Assembly: GCA_039654915.1 (NCBI GenBank)
Contig: CM077594.1
Coordinates: forward strand, 105,104,893 to 105,168,892
DNA length: 64,000 nucleotides
Direction: 5' to 3'
Source of the DNA: Aquilaria yunnanensis
Taxonomy: Eukaryota > Streptophyta > Magnoliopsida > Malvales > Thymelaeaceae
Below are positions 49,301-62,141 of this stretch, one piece after another. The stretch's first letter is position 1. Every line of letters starts with the position of its first letter. Under the pieces are notes generated by a model, which was given only the letters and a program-made list of their open reading frames with translations, searched no databases and was not told the origin of the DNA. The position numbers and the translations under genes are program-made.

Positions 49301-52300
49301 CATTGCAGCCTGATCATTCCCGTGACCAGAGTGGAAGTAATATTGACAAGGTCCACTCAGTTGAAAGTGTGATTCCTCCTGAAAATTTGAGTTTGTGCTA
49401 TCTTGATCCTCAAGGAGCCATTCAAGGACCTTATTTAGGAATAGACATTATCACTTGGTATGAGCAAGGATATTTTGGGACAGACTTGCCTGTTCGATTG
49501 GCTGATGCCCTTGAGGGATCACCTTTCGTGGAGCTTGGGGAAGTCATGCCTCATCTTAAAATAAGATCCAGTTCAATTTCTGAGGATAATCCTGTTTCTA
49601 CAATGGAACTGCTTGATAATGCTAGAAGCAGCACTCAAGCTAGCACTTCGTATGCTAGAGGTCCCTTGGTTGACGATCATCATCAATCTTCATCTGCTTT
49701 TTCCTCTACTTCTAGTGCTAATTTTGAGTTGGTAGTTCCAAATGGTAGTCACTACGGCAGGCAGCAAAGTTTTGATAATCATAGTTTCGAAAATTTTGCT
49801 ACTCAAGGTAAGGGTGATATTAGTTGCTTTCAATTTTGGTCATTGTTTCAGTTTATTATATCCAGTTTTCCCATTTGGTGCAGATGTTATTTTTTCTGGA
49901 AGGCCTGGAAGTGGGAGCGGTAACAGATTGAACCTCCCTCCTGATATTCGTAGTCCATTTCCAAATCCTGCCAACCATCTTTCCCTATCAAACAGCATTT
50001 TGGGGATTTCTGCGGCTAAGCAAAATGATGAGTTCCATCATTTTGATTTGTTGTCGTTGCAAGGCAGCTCTAGCTTGAGGAACTCTCAATTACCTAATGC
50101 GTTTCCAAATTTTAATGACAGAGAACACCATCTAAGTCCATTAGTAGAGAGGGGTTCTCTTCTTGCAGGACCGAGCTCCAGTGATGTACTGAAAGATGAA
50201 CCTTTTATAGGATCATGGTCTAGTGATCACAGAAGAAATGCCCTTTCTAACTCCGATATTCATCTAGGCACTACAGGTGTCCGGCCCTTGTCTCAGATGG
50301 GGCAAGATTATGGCAATTTCGATGTGGCTCAGCATTTGTTGCTAGAAAAGATGCAGAAAGAATTGCTTCAACAGCAAAATCATGTACCACCCCACTCTTA
50401 TCAAACTTCCATGGGATTTGGTGTGGATCGAATTCGGAATTTTGATATGCAGCCAACCAAGAGTGCCTCCTTTCCCCCTTCAATCCATCAAGTGGTACCG
50501 GATATGGAACATATTTTGCAGCTTCAGCAACAGCAGCGGCAAATTGAACTTCAACAACAGCTGCGGCAGTTTGAACTTCAACAGCAGCAACAGCAACAGT
50601 TTGAGCTTCAGAAACAGCAGCAGCTTCAGCATCACCAAATGAAATTGCTGCAGCAGCATCAACAGCACCAGCAATCTCACTCTCAACAGTTGCTTCTTGA
50701 ACAATTGTTGCAGCATCAAATGGCAGATCCTAGCTATGGACATCTCACAGTAGATTCTGGTGGAGTCAACCGGGACCAATTAAGACCTCATTTTTTACAT
50801 GAATTACAAAAGGCCCATAGTTTAGAACTCCTGGATCCGTCATTAGAGCAATTCATTCAAGAAAAGATTACTCACAACTCATTCCACAGACAGCAGAATG
50901 AGTTCCCAGACCTTATATCACGTGCAAAACATGGGCATATGTTCCCTCCAGAGCAGCAGCTTCATCTTCAAGAACAGTTACAAGCACAACAGTTGTGTAT
51001 GGAACTGAGGCAGCAGTTAGGAGTGGATCAGGACCAACACATTATTGGTCCTTGGTCTGCTGATGAAACCAGGGATCCTGCTGGATGCCACCAGGTGCTT
51101 TCAGCTGGGGTTAATGCTTCAGATCTTTATCAGCAGAGGCATTTGTCTCATGCTTTGCAGGAACAACAGCAACAAGGTCTTTTTAACCCCGGGTCTGTGG
51201 CATTTGACAGGGCAAGTTCTCTTCATGCTGCTGCTCTTGCTCCTAATATGAGCTTGGACAATGTAAATAATTTACCTCTAGCAGATCAGCATTTGTACAT
51301 GCAAGTGAATGACCCAATGGGTTCCATTCCTGCTAGCGACTCTTTGCATCATCAAGTTTCAGGTGACTCTTACGCTTCCTATCTGGATGCTAGAGGGAAT
51401 CATCATGCCAGGAACAATGCTCAACTAGAAAATGGTTGGATTGAGAGAAAGATGCAAGACTTGCATGGCAAGGACTTAGAAGCCACTTTGATTCCTGCTG
51501 ACCTAAACAGTTATCTGTCTGCTAGAGGAGTTGAGGGAAATTCAAATAAAGCTTTATTGGATCTTCTTCACCAAAATCTGGATAATCAGACATTGAGGTC
51601 AGCAGAACTGAACCATCAGAATTCCATTCCATCTTCCTTGTCACCAGAATCATTTTGGCCTGCTGATGAGCAAAATGCTTCAAATTTTCCTTTTGATGGT
51701 TTTTCAAATCAAGGAGGTCGGAAGAGTCCGGTTGTGGATGACCTACAAAAGTCACATTCAAGCACCTTATTGCAGGATCACATGCCAGAAGTTGTTAGGC
51801 TTAAACAACTTGACCATGTGGTGAATGACAGTGAAATGCCTCTCTCATCGAATTCAGGCTTGTCTGCTGAAGAGCAATCATTCTTTTGGGGCACTAAAAA
51901 TCCTTCTCATGGTAAGATTGGACATTTTACTGCAAGCAAAGGGTTGGCAGGCAAGACAGGCATAATTGAGCAGGAAAATGAAATGGGAAATGTGATTAAA
52001 GGGGCCAAATCTTCTCTGGAGTCCAAAGAAAATTTCACTGAGCAAGCAGATAAAGCTATCATCTCTGGGAGTGTTCCAAGTAATTCGCATAGCCGGCATA
52101 GTTCACTCAGCAGTACTGGTAATTTTCAGAAACACTTGGAAGATTTCATATTTCAAGTGCATAATTTTGAGAAAATGTAAAATCTGTGCAGGTGCAAATG
52201 GCAGTTTGTATGGTTGTGATATTGGATTAGATAAGTCCATTGGAGATGATGTTTCCATTAGCAGGTAAGGTGCTCAGGTGATGCGGTCACCCTAGGCGTG

Positions 52301-53008
52301 AGTATATCTCATTTAAAACAACAAATACTGCTCGGATTTGACTTTGGAGTACCTTTGAATATCAAGATGCTTGAGTGAAGAATATACGTTCTCATTTTGC
52401 TTTTCTCTGTTCATAGGGTCCCATCAGCGTCATTGAAAACGCAGGACAATGCATCAATGAAATGCTCGCCTCTTCTACATGCTTCACATTTGCAGTCCCA
52501 GGATGCTTCTCGGGATCAAACTTGTGCATCTTCTGTCAAGACAAATAAGCAAATGATCTTAACAATGAATGGTATTTAAATCTTCACCCTATTTAGTAAG
52601 TCAGGTTCTCAGAAATGCTAATTAGTAATTACAGTGTTGACGTTTTTAAGTTTTTCAACACATTTACTCGCAGAAGGAAGAAGGGAGGTTGCTGGACACT
52701 CATCTGGAAGTAAGGTTGTAGATGCTCCAGCATTGGGGAAAAAAGATGCTCGTTTCCTGAGGACTTCTTCCTTTAACGATTCCACAGTGTCAGAGGCGTC
52801 CTTTATAGATGTCCTTAAGAAACCGGCTTATCATGGCGTGGATGTAGTGAATGGTGTTTCTCTGGATTCATCTGATGGTGCTGCAGCTGCTGCACGAAGT
52901 GGCAAGAAGAAGGGGAAGAAAGGAAGACAAATTGATCCTTCCCTACTGGGTTTCAAGGTCACTAGCAATCGCATAATGATGGGTGAGATTCAACGGCCTG
53001 AAGATTAG
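46363..53008 (+). CDS. EXA1: GYF-domain protein, EXA1 type (GIGYF-like translational regulator)
   Basis: Eleven exons: 46363-46438, 46978-47040, 47122-47216, 47410-48249, 48658-48754, 48871-49020, 49145-49807, 49884-52118, 52192-52264, 52417-52571, 52674-53008; 1593 residues. The N-terminus has [11 protein letters not shown] and SPQWLYAKP, then an R/D/E-rich segment. YPRSKLL at residues 308-314 fits the eIF4E-binding pattern Y-x4-L-hydrophobic, and DIWKGK follows. The GYF domain is at about 523-580 ([15 protein letters not shown], then WYEQGYFG and LPVR); it binds proline-rich partners. A glutamine-rich tract is at about 870-940. The C-terminus ([19 protein letters not shown], then [11 protein letters not shown]) is nearly as recalled from Arabidopsis EXA1, which is somewhat longer. 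EXA1 is a host factor affecting translation and potexvirus accumulation. All splice phases agree. Confidence 0.95.
48286..48597. mobile_element. Stowaway-type MITE in GYF intron 4
   Basis: The left end ctccctccatcccatttta and the right end, read on the other strand, ctaccttcatcccatttta form inverted repeats of about 24 bp. A TA dinucleotide abuts both sides (48284-48285 and 48598-48599). The length is 312 bp, AT-rich, non-coding. The CTCCCTCC start and TA target are the hallmark of Stowaway (Tc1/mariner) elements. It ends about 60 bp before the next exon, so it may lie close to the branch point. Confidence 0.9.
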
Positions 53009-53512
53009 CCACTTGGTTGCTCATATGTTGTATATATATCAGGAAAGTATCCAAATTATCTCTTCTATTTTTTTTCCTTAAATTTTTTCAATTCTTTTGT
53101 ATGTAAATTCTGTACAGGTTCTGAGTAATGAGATGCCCCCTTCCACGGAATTACTTGGCTCCATTCTTTCCTCCCTAAAAGATTAACAGTTGGTTCTGTG
53201 GTATTTGGCTCTTGTAACAGTCACTGCCATCAATTCTCTACAAGACATTCATTCTTATCCCTAAGTTCTATTATTTCACCAACTCTTTCAACTTACTCTT
53301 TTTTATATATCAATTGTACTTTGATTATTTAAATTCAAAGATTTTACATCTCTTAGTAATGCAAAGTTATTGTTAAATTATCACGTTGGATTTTGTCACC
53401 CTTTTTCCATTGCAAGATCTTAAGGAAGTCCTTTTTTTTAATTGATACTAATTAATGGTATCATAATTTATTTTCGTTAGCTAAAGTTAAGAAGAAACAA
53501 GAGCAATACTAT
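53009..53512 (+). other. GYF gene 3' untranslated region and spacer
   Basis: T-rich sequence with ttttgtatgtaaattctgta-like phrases follows the stop codon and probably contains the polyadenylation region. No other gene is seen. Confidence 0.5.
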
Positions 53513-53520
53513 CACCAGAT

Positions 53521-54259
53521 TAACGTGTTAAATATTTTTACTGTTAGGTATGTCGCATCCAAAATTTTTAAAATATATCGAATGGTATATTGCGGTGCAT
53601 ATCATTACCGTTTTTATAAAAAAATAAAAATAAATGTTAGAATATTATTTTAAGATGATATAAATTCAATATTTTTTATACACATTTTATGTGTATTTTA
53701 ATTTTTTTTATAATAATTTGTTAAATATAAATAAAATATATATGATGGAATATATTGTTTTAATACAAAAAATATAAAAAAAATTATATATATATATATA
53801 GAGAAAAATAAATAATACTCAGAAAAAAATTAATTTATTGATATAAGAGAACAAAATAATACTTTAATAATAATAAGACATTTTCTAATACCATATCAAG
53901 TTTCTAGGTGGCTCAAAGTAACCATTAAATTTTATGTTAACTAAAAAAAGTAATCAAAAGAATAAAAGTAAATATAAATATTGGTTTTATGATATGTGTA
54001 TTAATTATATTTTAATATTTTATATATTTATGATATTTTGATGTAAAATAAAAAAAATATCTCGCATGCATACGCAAAAAATAAAATACCACGGTACATA
54101 TTTCGCTGTATTTGTGATATACCGTAATTTTCGGACAAAATATACACAAAAAGCAAGCAATATGCAAAATACCATGGTATACTATGCAATAAAATAACAA
54201 AATATAGAAACATTTGTACCACATACCGCTTACCGTATACTGAGGTATTTAACTCCATG
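53521..54259 (-). mobile_element. hAT-like MITE, copy 2 (inverted relative to copy 1)
   Basis: This 739-bp copy, on the reverse strand, matches 581-1323 along its length, with shared landmarks such as tgcttgctttttgtgta versus tgctcactttttgtgta. It is flanked by a perfect 8-bp repeat, caccagat (53513-53520 and 54260-54267), different from the one at copy 1, so each copy inserted independently. Its TIR reads catggagttaaata at the element start. Identity to copy 1 is moderate, so both are old. Confidence 0.8.
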
Positions 54260-54267
54260 CACCAGAT

Positions 54268-55533
54268 TCTTCTCCTATGGATCCAGTCAGGCCTGGGCTA
54301 GTTGAGTCGATCATTATTTCGTTCAATTATCTCCAATCGCCATCATCTTTAATATCTTTTCACTGTTTTCTTTCTTTCTTCAATGAAACTTTATCAAAAT
54401 GATTATCTGGTTCATCTGATACTTTATGATAAATAGATTTGAGTAGTAACTTTAAAATTGGTAGCTATAAGAATAACTGCAATTGAGTTAGGTGTGGAAG
54501 TAGCTAAGGTTTTTTTTACAACGCTTCTGCGAGGTTTATTAACTCACTAATGTAAAAAATGTGGCAGGTAATGGCGACGGAGAGATGATATGGCGCACAT
54601 TTCTCAACTCAATCGAACCAAGTGGAAGGCCCACCATTTATTATTGACTAATCAATTTCTAGTAGAAATAAAAAAAAAAAACACATTAATTTTCTCTGAA
54701 GGTGGATGTGGATTGAAAAAATTTCGATGGAAGCTCGCGAATAATCTTTCGGCCAAATAAGTTGTCCAGTTCCCTCAATTTGAATGTTATGGTGCGGCTG
54801 CAAAGTGTTGTCCGTACAGTCTGTCAAACATTAATTTTTCTGAAGACAATAACTATTTCTTCAAATTGCAGATTATATTTCAGTTTGCCTGGAGGTTTAA
54901 GAAGACATCAGACAAATTCGGCGTCTTATTAACTAGTTTACCACTTTACTAGTAGTCTGTCGCTCCAGGGCACATTAAGCTCACCAATTGGTCACTTTGG
55001 CCCTGCGTTCCTTCTCTTTCTAATTTTTTATTTTCTTTTCTGATTACAAAAATAAAAATGGCTTTCAAAAATCCCACCTCAGATGGACCAATGGCACCAG
55101 TAGGCAGTATATGACCTAATATTCTCTAACGACTCATCAACCTTAAGGACGTGCGACACTGTAACGCAACTTCTGCGTAAAACTCAAGAAACTCACAACC
55201 CATGGCTTGTGGCTCTTCTTTACATTTCACAATCGGTGAATCTGAAGATCTTAGGGGCTATGAATTTATTTACAATATTGACAAGATTTTCTGGAAAATA
55301 GCTATACAAGTTTCAACGGAACGTACAACCAATCAAGCATAACATGTATAAATCTAATTACACGGATTCTAAATATTCACCGGCATCAGCAGTACTTACA
55401 GTGTAAGCTTCCTTCACAACTATCTTGGAGAGGGCAATAATTTACACAGCTTTTGCTTTACCAGGGTTCTTTTCGGCATCATCTGAGATTTCTGTACAGA
55501 GATTGCTGGATATGTACGGGCAATCATATGCTG
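54268..55533. other. Spacer and ACR 3' untranslated region
   Basis: No gene is recognised. The part near 55534 should be the 3' untranslated region of the ACR gene, read on the minus strand. Confidence 0.45.
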
Positions 55534-57643
55534 CTAAGAGTAGGATCTGATCAACTTGAAGTTCTGAAAACTACGAGCCTTGAATAGGCTGCCTATCAGG
55601 TAACTCACTGTTGTCTCCTGATGAGGAGGCTTTGGTGCGAGAGTTGAATTATGTTTCACTCGAAGTGCCGTTTGTCCAATCTGCTGGCGAATTGAATCGA
55701 TGATCTTTGGATCAACAGGGCTTCCTGTCACGTCTGTGACATAGAAAGTATCCTTTGCCTTTCCACCTTTAGTCGATATCAATGCTCTTCTGATACACAA
55801 ACTATTTTCACGGAATATCCTGGTGATGTCTGAGAGAAGCCCGACCCTGTCTTCTGTGCACAATTCAAGCTCAAGCCCCTGCATGATAAGTAGTGTAGTC
55901 TCAGCCCAAAAGTAATGCAATTTAACTCGAGATGAAGGACCCTCAGTAGAAGTTTCCAATAAAAAAATATACCTCCGACACTCGTCTTTCAATGGCCGCT
56001 TGAAGACATTGCATGACACGTTGTCGCTCAGCTTCTGAACTGATGGGAAGACCATCTATGTGTCGAATATAGAATTCCTAAACACAGCAACAGTTATCTG
56101 TTCACTAGAAGAAATGGATGGGAACACACAGTAAAGCAAACCCAACTAGTCCCATAAAGCACACATAGGAGGACCAAAAAGTTAAAGCTTAAAGCACAAG
56201 TGACTCATGCCCCCATGGAATACATATTTGTGACCAGTCCCTTAGATGCATAAATTGCAATCCCTTTATTTGCTGGTGTCTGGGTTAATATATGTATGCT
56301 ATAACTAGTTTATCCTCCTTTCACTAGAAGGAAATTACAGAATTAATCAGTCTTCCAAAGAAAAGAAACAAAAAACTCACCTGATAGGCCTCTGTCCTTC
56401 CTGTGCTGACCATTCCATGGAAGACAACATACTGCATGTCAGTTAAAGTGCAAATAATATCAAATAATAACTTTGGTCGATCTTTTGACCTCATTGTAAT
56501 CATAGTATAATCTCTCTCGATATTCGACAGGCTGACATGAGGTCTTGAGCATCCATTGTCAACCCTCCCTACACCTGCTTTGTCCACCCCTTCGTAGTCC
56601 CTATCTGCAAACATAATCTGATGCAGTCTTCGCTCTCTATGCATATCGCCAGGAGGTGAAAGCATCATTTTTGCTGTTTTCAAGTCATTGTTTCCCTTGA
56701 GGACATTGCAAAGCAATTCCTTTATAGTTGAAAGACGTTTAGGGTCATTAATAGCATGCCCAGTCGAATCATCTGTTACATGAACTACAGCAGCAGCCCT
56801 AGCATTGTGTGTCCATATCTCAGCATTTACAACATTGCAATGAAGGTCAGTAAGAACTGCACAAACTTCTGATAATAAACCAGGCCTGTCGGTACCAGCC
56901 AATTCAATCGACGTATGCTCCTCTGAGGGCATTACTCCAACCGTGCCCCTTCTTGAGGATGCAAAACCAGCATTACTTTCGATTCTCTGTAAAAAAAATG
57001 TTGAGAATGAGGTTCAGTATGCAAAATATAGTCAATAAAGCAAGCCACCTAAATACATGTAAAGGCTGGGAATATGAAGACCGCCAGTCATTAAAAATCT
57101 GAAGAAACGTGGGATGGAAAAAAAAATGAAGTCTCATCATCAATCAGATGGTATTTTCTGGTTAGTAGTACTTCATTACGAGTGCCAGGAAAATTTAACC
57201 CATCATTAGAGATTATGGCCAAACAGACCAGATGATAGAATTCACGATTTTAATTCTGAAACCCCTTCCAGTATTTCACTGTATTTGCTAAAGAGAGGAA
57301 TCACAAAACGGAGATTAACCTATGCAAAAATCCCAATGACTGAGGCTCGCTGTGAAATGACTAAGATCAGAACATTCTAGGTTCAAATCCACCAATATTT
57401 CGAACATGTTTTTTTATTCATGGTACTTTTAACACTTACTTTTATTTACCCTCATGGAAATCAAAGAAATCTATATGCTAATGATATTATCATATTTAAA
57501 CCAGTAGATTCCTTGGCTCATGCATAACACAAGCCAAGCATGCATAAATACTAGATTACCAGTTCTTTTCTGGCAAAACACTGGTGCAGGGGGCTCTAGA
57601 CCATCTAGGTTGACTCATCAGGCTTTTTTTTTTTCTTTTTTTA

Positions 57644-57708
<65 letters not shown>

Positions 57709-58888
57709 TTCCATGAATCTGTACAGTTCCTCACATAAATGCAAAAACAAGTAGGAGCTAACACTTGACCCAAAGAAAGAAATGGCATGAGGCACAGAAA
57801 CTGAAACAGCAACATCTCTACCCTCCCTCTTTTAGTTCCTGCAGCACCATTATTCTTTCATTTAATTTCTTACTCCACCTCCGGAGCAGCGAACCAAAAC
57901 AAAAATATCTGTACCAACATATAATTTCGGTTTGGGGGCGCTTTAAAAGGGATCATACCCTTTTAATATACTCAATAGCCTCCTTATCCTTGATCTTGTT
58001 GCCTTCATGATCCACCACATTAAATACTGAGAAAATTAGAATAATTAAAATTTGATAAGCAGCACAACACAACTACAGATTCCCCGTACAATTTAATTGG
58101 AAAATTTGAGAAAATTAATTCTTACCATCCATAAACCACCCTCCATCAGATGATATATATGCTTTGGTAATCACAAGATTCATGTCGGTAAGCACTTGAA
58201 CAACTTCAAGCAGTATCCCATGTTTGTTCACACTGTCAACCTGAGAAAGAAAAATTCCAATGAATGAGATTATCAGGAAGGAAAACACGGACAAAAAGGT
58301 TAGCATAAAGCAATCATTTGTAAGGAGGCTGGAGTTACAAACATTTCCAATAAAATTTAATAATAACTAGATGGAAGAACAACTATGAACTATGAAGAAC
58401 ACTGAGAAACAATTTAACCTGACAATTACAAAACCTAGCCTAAGCCATTTAACCTGACAGTTAAAAAACCTAGCCTACGCCAAAAACAGCAAGAAAAGAG
58501 CATTACCTGGATGACAGTAGCATCTGGACATGCACTATTGTCAAGCACAACTCTGCAACAACACAAACATTCAATTGAAGGTAACTCCACCAGCTCAGTA
58601 ACAGGGGTGGAAAATAGAACCATCCACCAAAAGGGAAAAAAAAAAATAAACAAAGCTAAGAAAATTAGCCTTACTATAGAAAATACCATCAGGTTCTCTT
58701 GATCGTTGGTATTTCAAAACGGAGATTCGATACTGAAAACCTAAGCAACTCATTCTCTAGAGAATTCAATATTATCCCTAAAAGCTAGAAGAGCAAATTT
58801 TGAGAAAAAGACCCAGAAAGAATCCAAGGAGAAAAACGTACCTAGGTGGGTTCATCCTTCTGATAAGCTTAGCGTACTCGTCATCCAT
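55534..58888 (-). CDS. ACR4: ACT domain repeat (ACR) protein, ACR4-like
   Basis: Seven exons on the minus strand: 58842-58888, 58507-58552, 58126-58240, 57959-58026, 56381-56986, 55973-56077, 55534-55878; 443 residues, close to the usual 440-460. It has four ACT domains: about 28-77 ([20 protein letters not shown]), 116-165 ([18 protein letters not shown]), 251-300 ([20 protein letters not shown]) and 330-385 ([19 protein letters not shown]). The start [18 protein letters not shown] and the phrase [12 protein letters not shown] are as I recall for Arabidopsis ACR4. ACT modules bind amino acids. Plant ACR proteins have no attached enzyme and are thought to sense amino acids or nitrogen state, although their biochemical role is not settled. 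A GA microsatellite lies in intron 4. Assignment to ACR4 rather than ACR5 to ACR8 is by memory and less certain than the family. Confidence 0.95.
57646..57706. repeat. (GA)n microsatellite in ACR intron 4
   Basis: About thirty perfect GA units, preceded by a T-rich run. The S/L and E/R repeat peptides read through it are artefacts. Confidence 0.95.
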
Positions 58889-59284
58889 TTCTGGAATAAA
58901 TCTTTCAAGTTTCGCAGAAGAGAAACCGAACCCCAAAAGCTAGATTAAATACTAAAATTAAGCATAGAGCCACAAATCCAGAGATCCCGGAGAAGCAAAT
59001 TCGCCTAAATATCGGGTACTGTACAAATGAATGAAAGAAATGAAGCGGCCGCCTCCAATATTCAAGGAAAGCAGAGTGACAGAGGGAGAGAGAGGTGGGG
59101 GTTAGGGGGGGAAAGGTACAATGTGAAAAGTAAAGTGTGGGTGTGCCCACTTCATTTATTCGGCCGAACAGAAATGCATGCTAAAATTGGAAGAAAATTC
59201 CTCCGCCAAATCAACGATTGGTGCGACGTGGAGCGTCATGATTGCTCGATCCAACGGTTTGCTGTGGCCCGGTCGCTGGGTCGG

Positions 59285-59294
59285 TGTATTTATG
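59285..59294 (-). promoter_or_regulatory. Possible TATA-like element of the ACR gene
   Basis: On the minus strand cataaataca lies about 400 bases before the ACR start codon. The intervening A/G-rich leader would then be the 5' untranslated region. Weak evidence. Confidence 0.25.
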
Positions 59295-59418
59295 AGCTTT
59301 GCATTTGTTTTTCGGCCAAGATACCCCAGTAGCGGAAAGTTATACTGGACATCATCAATGTCAGAGTCGACTTAAGTCGGGCTCTTCAGATGAAAGTTCT
59401 TCAAGATTTAACATTTTA

Positions 59419-60339
59419 GGGAAAAGTATTAAAAAAATAACTATACTTTTAACTATAGACATATTTAGTTACCATTCTTTTAAATTATGCCAGATATATT
59501 ACTAATGTTTAAAGTTTGGCTCAACTTTATAATTGAGTTGTTAGTTTTAATGATGTGTTAATAGAGGAGTGAGTTGACAATTGATGACGTGTTAACTGAG
59601 ATACAATTGATGACGTGTTAACTGAGATATTTAAACCACTCTATTAGTTCCCAATTTGACCCAAATGCTTCATATTGGCCATCAATCTTTCATTTGTCTC
59701 ATTTAGGTATATAATCCTTTTAAAATGGTTATTCCAGATTCTCTACCACCTTTAATCACCCGACCCGACGTCACCGCCATCCTCAATCACCTAACCCCGA
59801 CACCGCTGTCACCCTGAATTGGGCTCGTACCCTTAATTGAACAAGCACCTTAACACACCTCGAATCGGTCATGCACAACTTCCAATAAAAAATATCTTAA
59901 ACCCAGAGCATGGAAAATGTGTCAATGAGCGTCAGATAAGAAAGCTGAAGAATTTTCACCAGAAAATGAGACTCAGCTCGTTGGTTACTCCAGGTTAGCA
60001 TCGATGATGAAAAATGGGATTGAAGTAGAAAAATTGATAAAATTATATGACAAAAAATGTCCTTTCCTTTTTTGCTTCCATGTCATGTCCTTTCACTATT
60101 GATTGTCATGCAATCATCCTTTAATTGCCACATAATCTTCTCCTAACGGAATATTCTAACATTTAACATAATCTTTCCATCGTCAGTTATATCGATAACC
60201 TATTTTGTCCAATTTCAAAACATTGATATTTGATTTGGTACCAAATATTGTCTGTAGTGATACATTTGACATAACTTAAAAGAATAGTGATCAAATGTTT
60301 CTATGGCTAAAAGTATAGTAACTTTTTTTGTACTTTACC
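59419..60339. mobile_element. Long-TIR fold-back element, about 920 bp
   Basis: The left end (gggaaaagtatt, then aactatacttttaactata and accattcttttaaattatg) matches the reverse complement of the right end (ggtaaagtac, then ttactatacttttagccata and actattcttttaagttatg) over at least 110 bp. No clean target duplication was seen. The centre holds GC-richer sequence near 59740-59870 with no recognised gene. Confidence 0.65.
59577..59628. repeat. 26-bp tandem duplication
   Basis: Two identical copies of acaattgatgacgtgttaac plus six bases, inside the fold-back element. Confidence 0.92.
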
Positions 60340-62141
60340 TTAATTTTTCATTTATAAGTGTCAAATCAATACTTTATTTGGGGAGGAAAAATTTCATAAT
60401 GTTATAATTTCATATGGAAACAATATCAACGTTTAGTATTAAAAATTAGAAAAAAAAATTGTCCAACTTTATCTTTTAGTATTAGAGGTTCGAGAAAAAT
60501 GATCATAATCATTAATAAATCATTATATCTCTAACACTAATCTTAAATGTTGTTTCCAAATAAAACCTCTACCTTTCACATGTTTGGTCCTGAGAGTTGC
60601 ACCTTTGACTTCTCTTTTCCTCTCCTTCATGGGCGATTTTTATTTTCTTTTTCTTTTTCTTTTTTTCACACGAAGAGAGGAGTAGAAGTGCCCATACGAC
60701 ACGCGAGGGATTTCAAATCACATAACGGGTAGAGGTGATGGGGCAGATGCACGTGGAGTTGTTGCTTGGTCCGACTTTGCCAGGTTTTTGGCAACAAACC
60801 CAGCTCACACGTTATTTGGATGTTCGAACCACCTTATTCACTCATTTATCGTTTCCAACTTTCCATTCCACGGAGCGGTTATACTACCTCTTTACTTTGT
60901 GATATTTAGCTTCTGGATATTTTTTGTCACTATTTATTCCTTATAGTAGTTGTCTATATAGAAATTAAACTTATACTATTAAATTATATTAGGTTTAAAG
61001 AGTTATTCACACAAGTTATAGCTTTCAATTTTAGATTAATTGAAAACTTCTAAGACCTTTATCTAGTAAAGACATTTTTATTTATATTTTTTGATGATTT
61101 AAATTTATTAGATAAAAAATGCATAAATTTAGAACCTGATTCAAGTTCAATTTTAACTGTGTTTAATATTCACAATATGTAAAAAATTATTGAATAGAAT
61201 AAATCGTATAAGCACTTATATTGATATTAACTGATCCTCACTCTCTTTTATTTCTCTTAAGTGAGATTGTCTACCATTTATTTGTTTGGGTCATGCAGCA
61301 GGTGATAACTTTGAGGGCAAGATTAATAGTAGAATGGTACCATAAAATTTGCTTTGTTTACCATTAATTTTAAGGCTACGTCCAAGATACAAACTCTGAG
61401 ATTTTCTTCCACTATAAAAATAGTAGGCTTACAGAGAGAGAATCTTCTCTAGACAAAAATTTTAGATGTATGAGATAAACCCAAAATAGTAGTACTTAAT
61501 TGTTTTTTAAACACCCCAAAAAATTATCTCACTATTTTATCACTTTCCAAAATTAAATATTTCTTTCTTACAATTTTCTTTTGCTCTTCGCAACAAAGCA
61601 AACTTCTTACCAGGGTGCATTGAGAGGAGAACGCAAGGGTCCCACAAGTGGCGTGGGATAGTCAACATTATCTTCATTAGCTTTAAGACTATTAATATCA
61701 TATATAGCTTTACAATTATTAATTTAACAAAAGTACAGTTGTCTGATTCTGAAATACATTTGTTTGATTTTAATAAATATTTGTCTAATTCTGAAATATA
61801 ATTGTTAGTCATTTGGTTTTAAGAACTTTAACTTGATACTTATTTACAATAACTTGTTTAGTTATCAAATATATTTTTTTAGTTTTGAGATACATTTATT
61901 TAATTTTGATATATATACATATACATTTGTTAACCATCGAAACTAGACCATTACAAAAATTATTAACCATCAGAACCAAATAGATATATCTCAGAACCAG
62001 ACAAATCTAAGTAACTATAGTTCACATTATATAGCAGAGAGAAATGATACTAAATGAAAGAAATTTATGGTTCCAGTCATACTTCAACCTTGGTCAGTCA
62101 TGTAAGATTCTGTTGCGAATGCTATACTTATATCTTAAGAA
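60340..62141. other. Intergenic, AT-rich
   Basis: No gene is recognised. About 61690-62010 repeats phrases like aattctgaaatacattt and cagaaccagacaa, a degenerate low-complexity region that gives a spurious minus-strand frame. Confidence 0.5.

Noticed and set aside
50480..50779. Minus-strand leucine-rich open frame
   Set aside because: It is the complement of the glutamine-rich tract of the GYF exon, not a gene.
57351..57400. tRNA-like phrase with ggttcaaatcc in ACR intron 4
   Set aside because: There is a B-box-like motif but no A box at the right distance and no cloverleaf; at best a worn SINE piece.
57520..57815. Open frames rich in E/R or S/L repeats
   Set aside because: They are translations of the GA microsatellite inside the ACR intron.
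61540..61812. 90-residue minus-strand open frame
   Set aside because: It reads through a degenerate AT-rich repeat with no recognisable domain.
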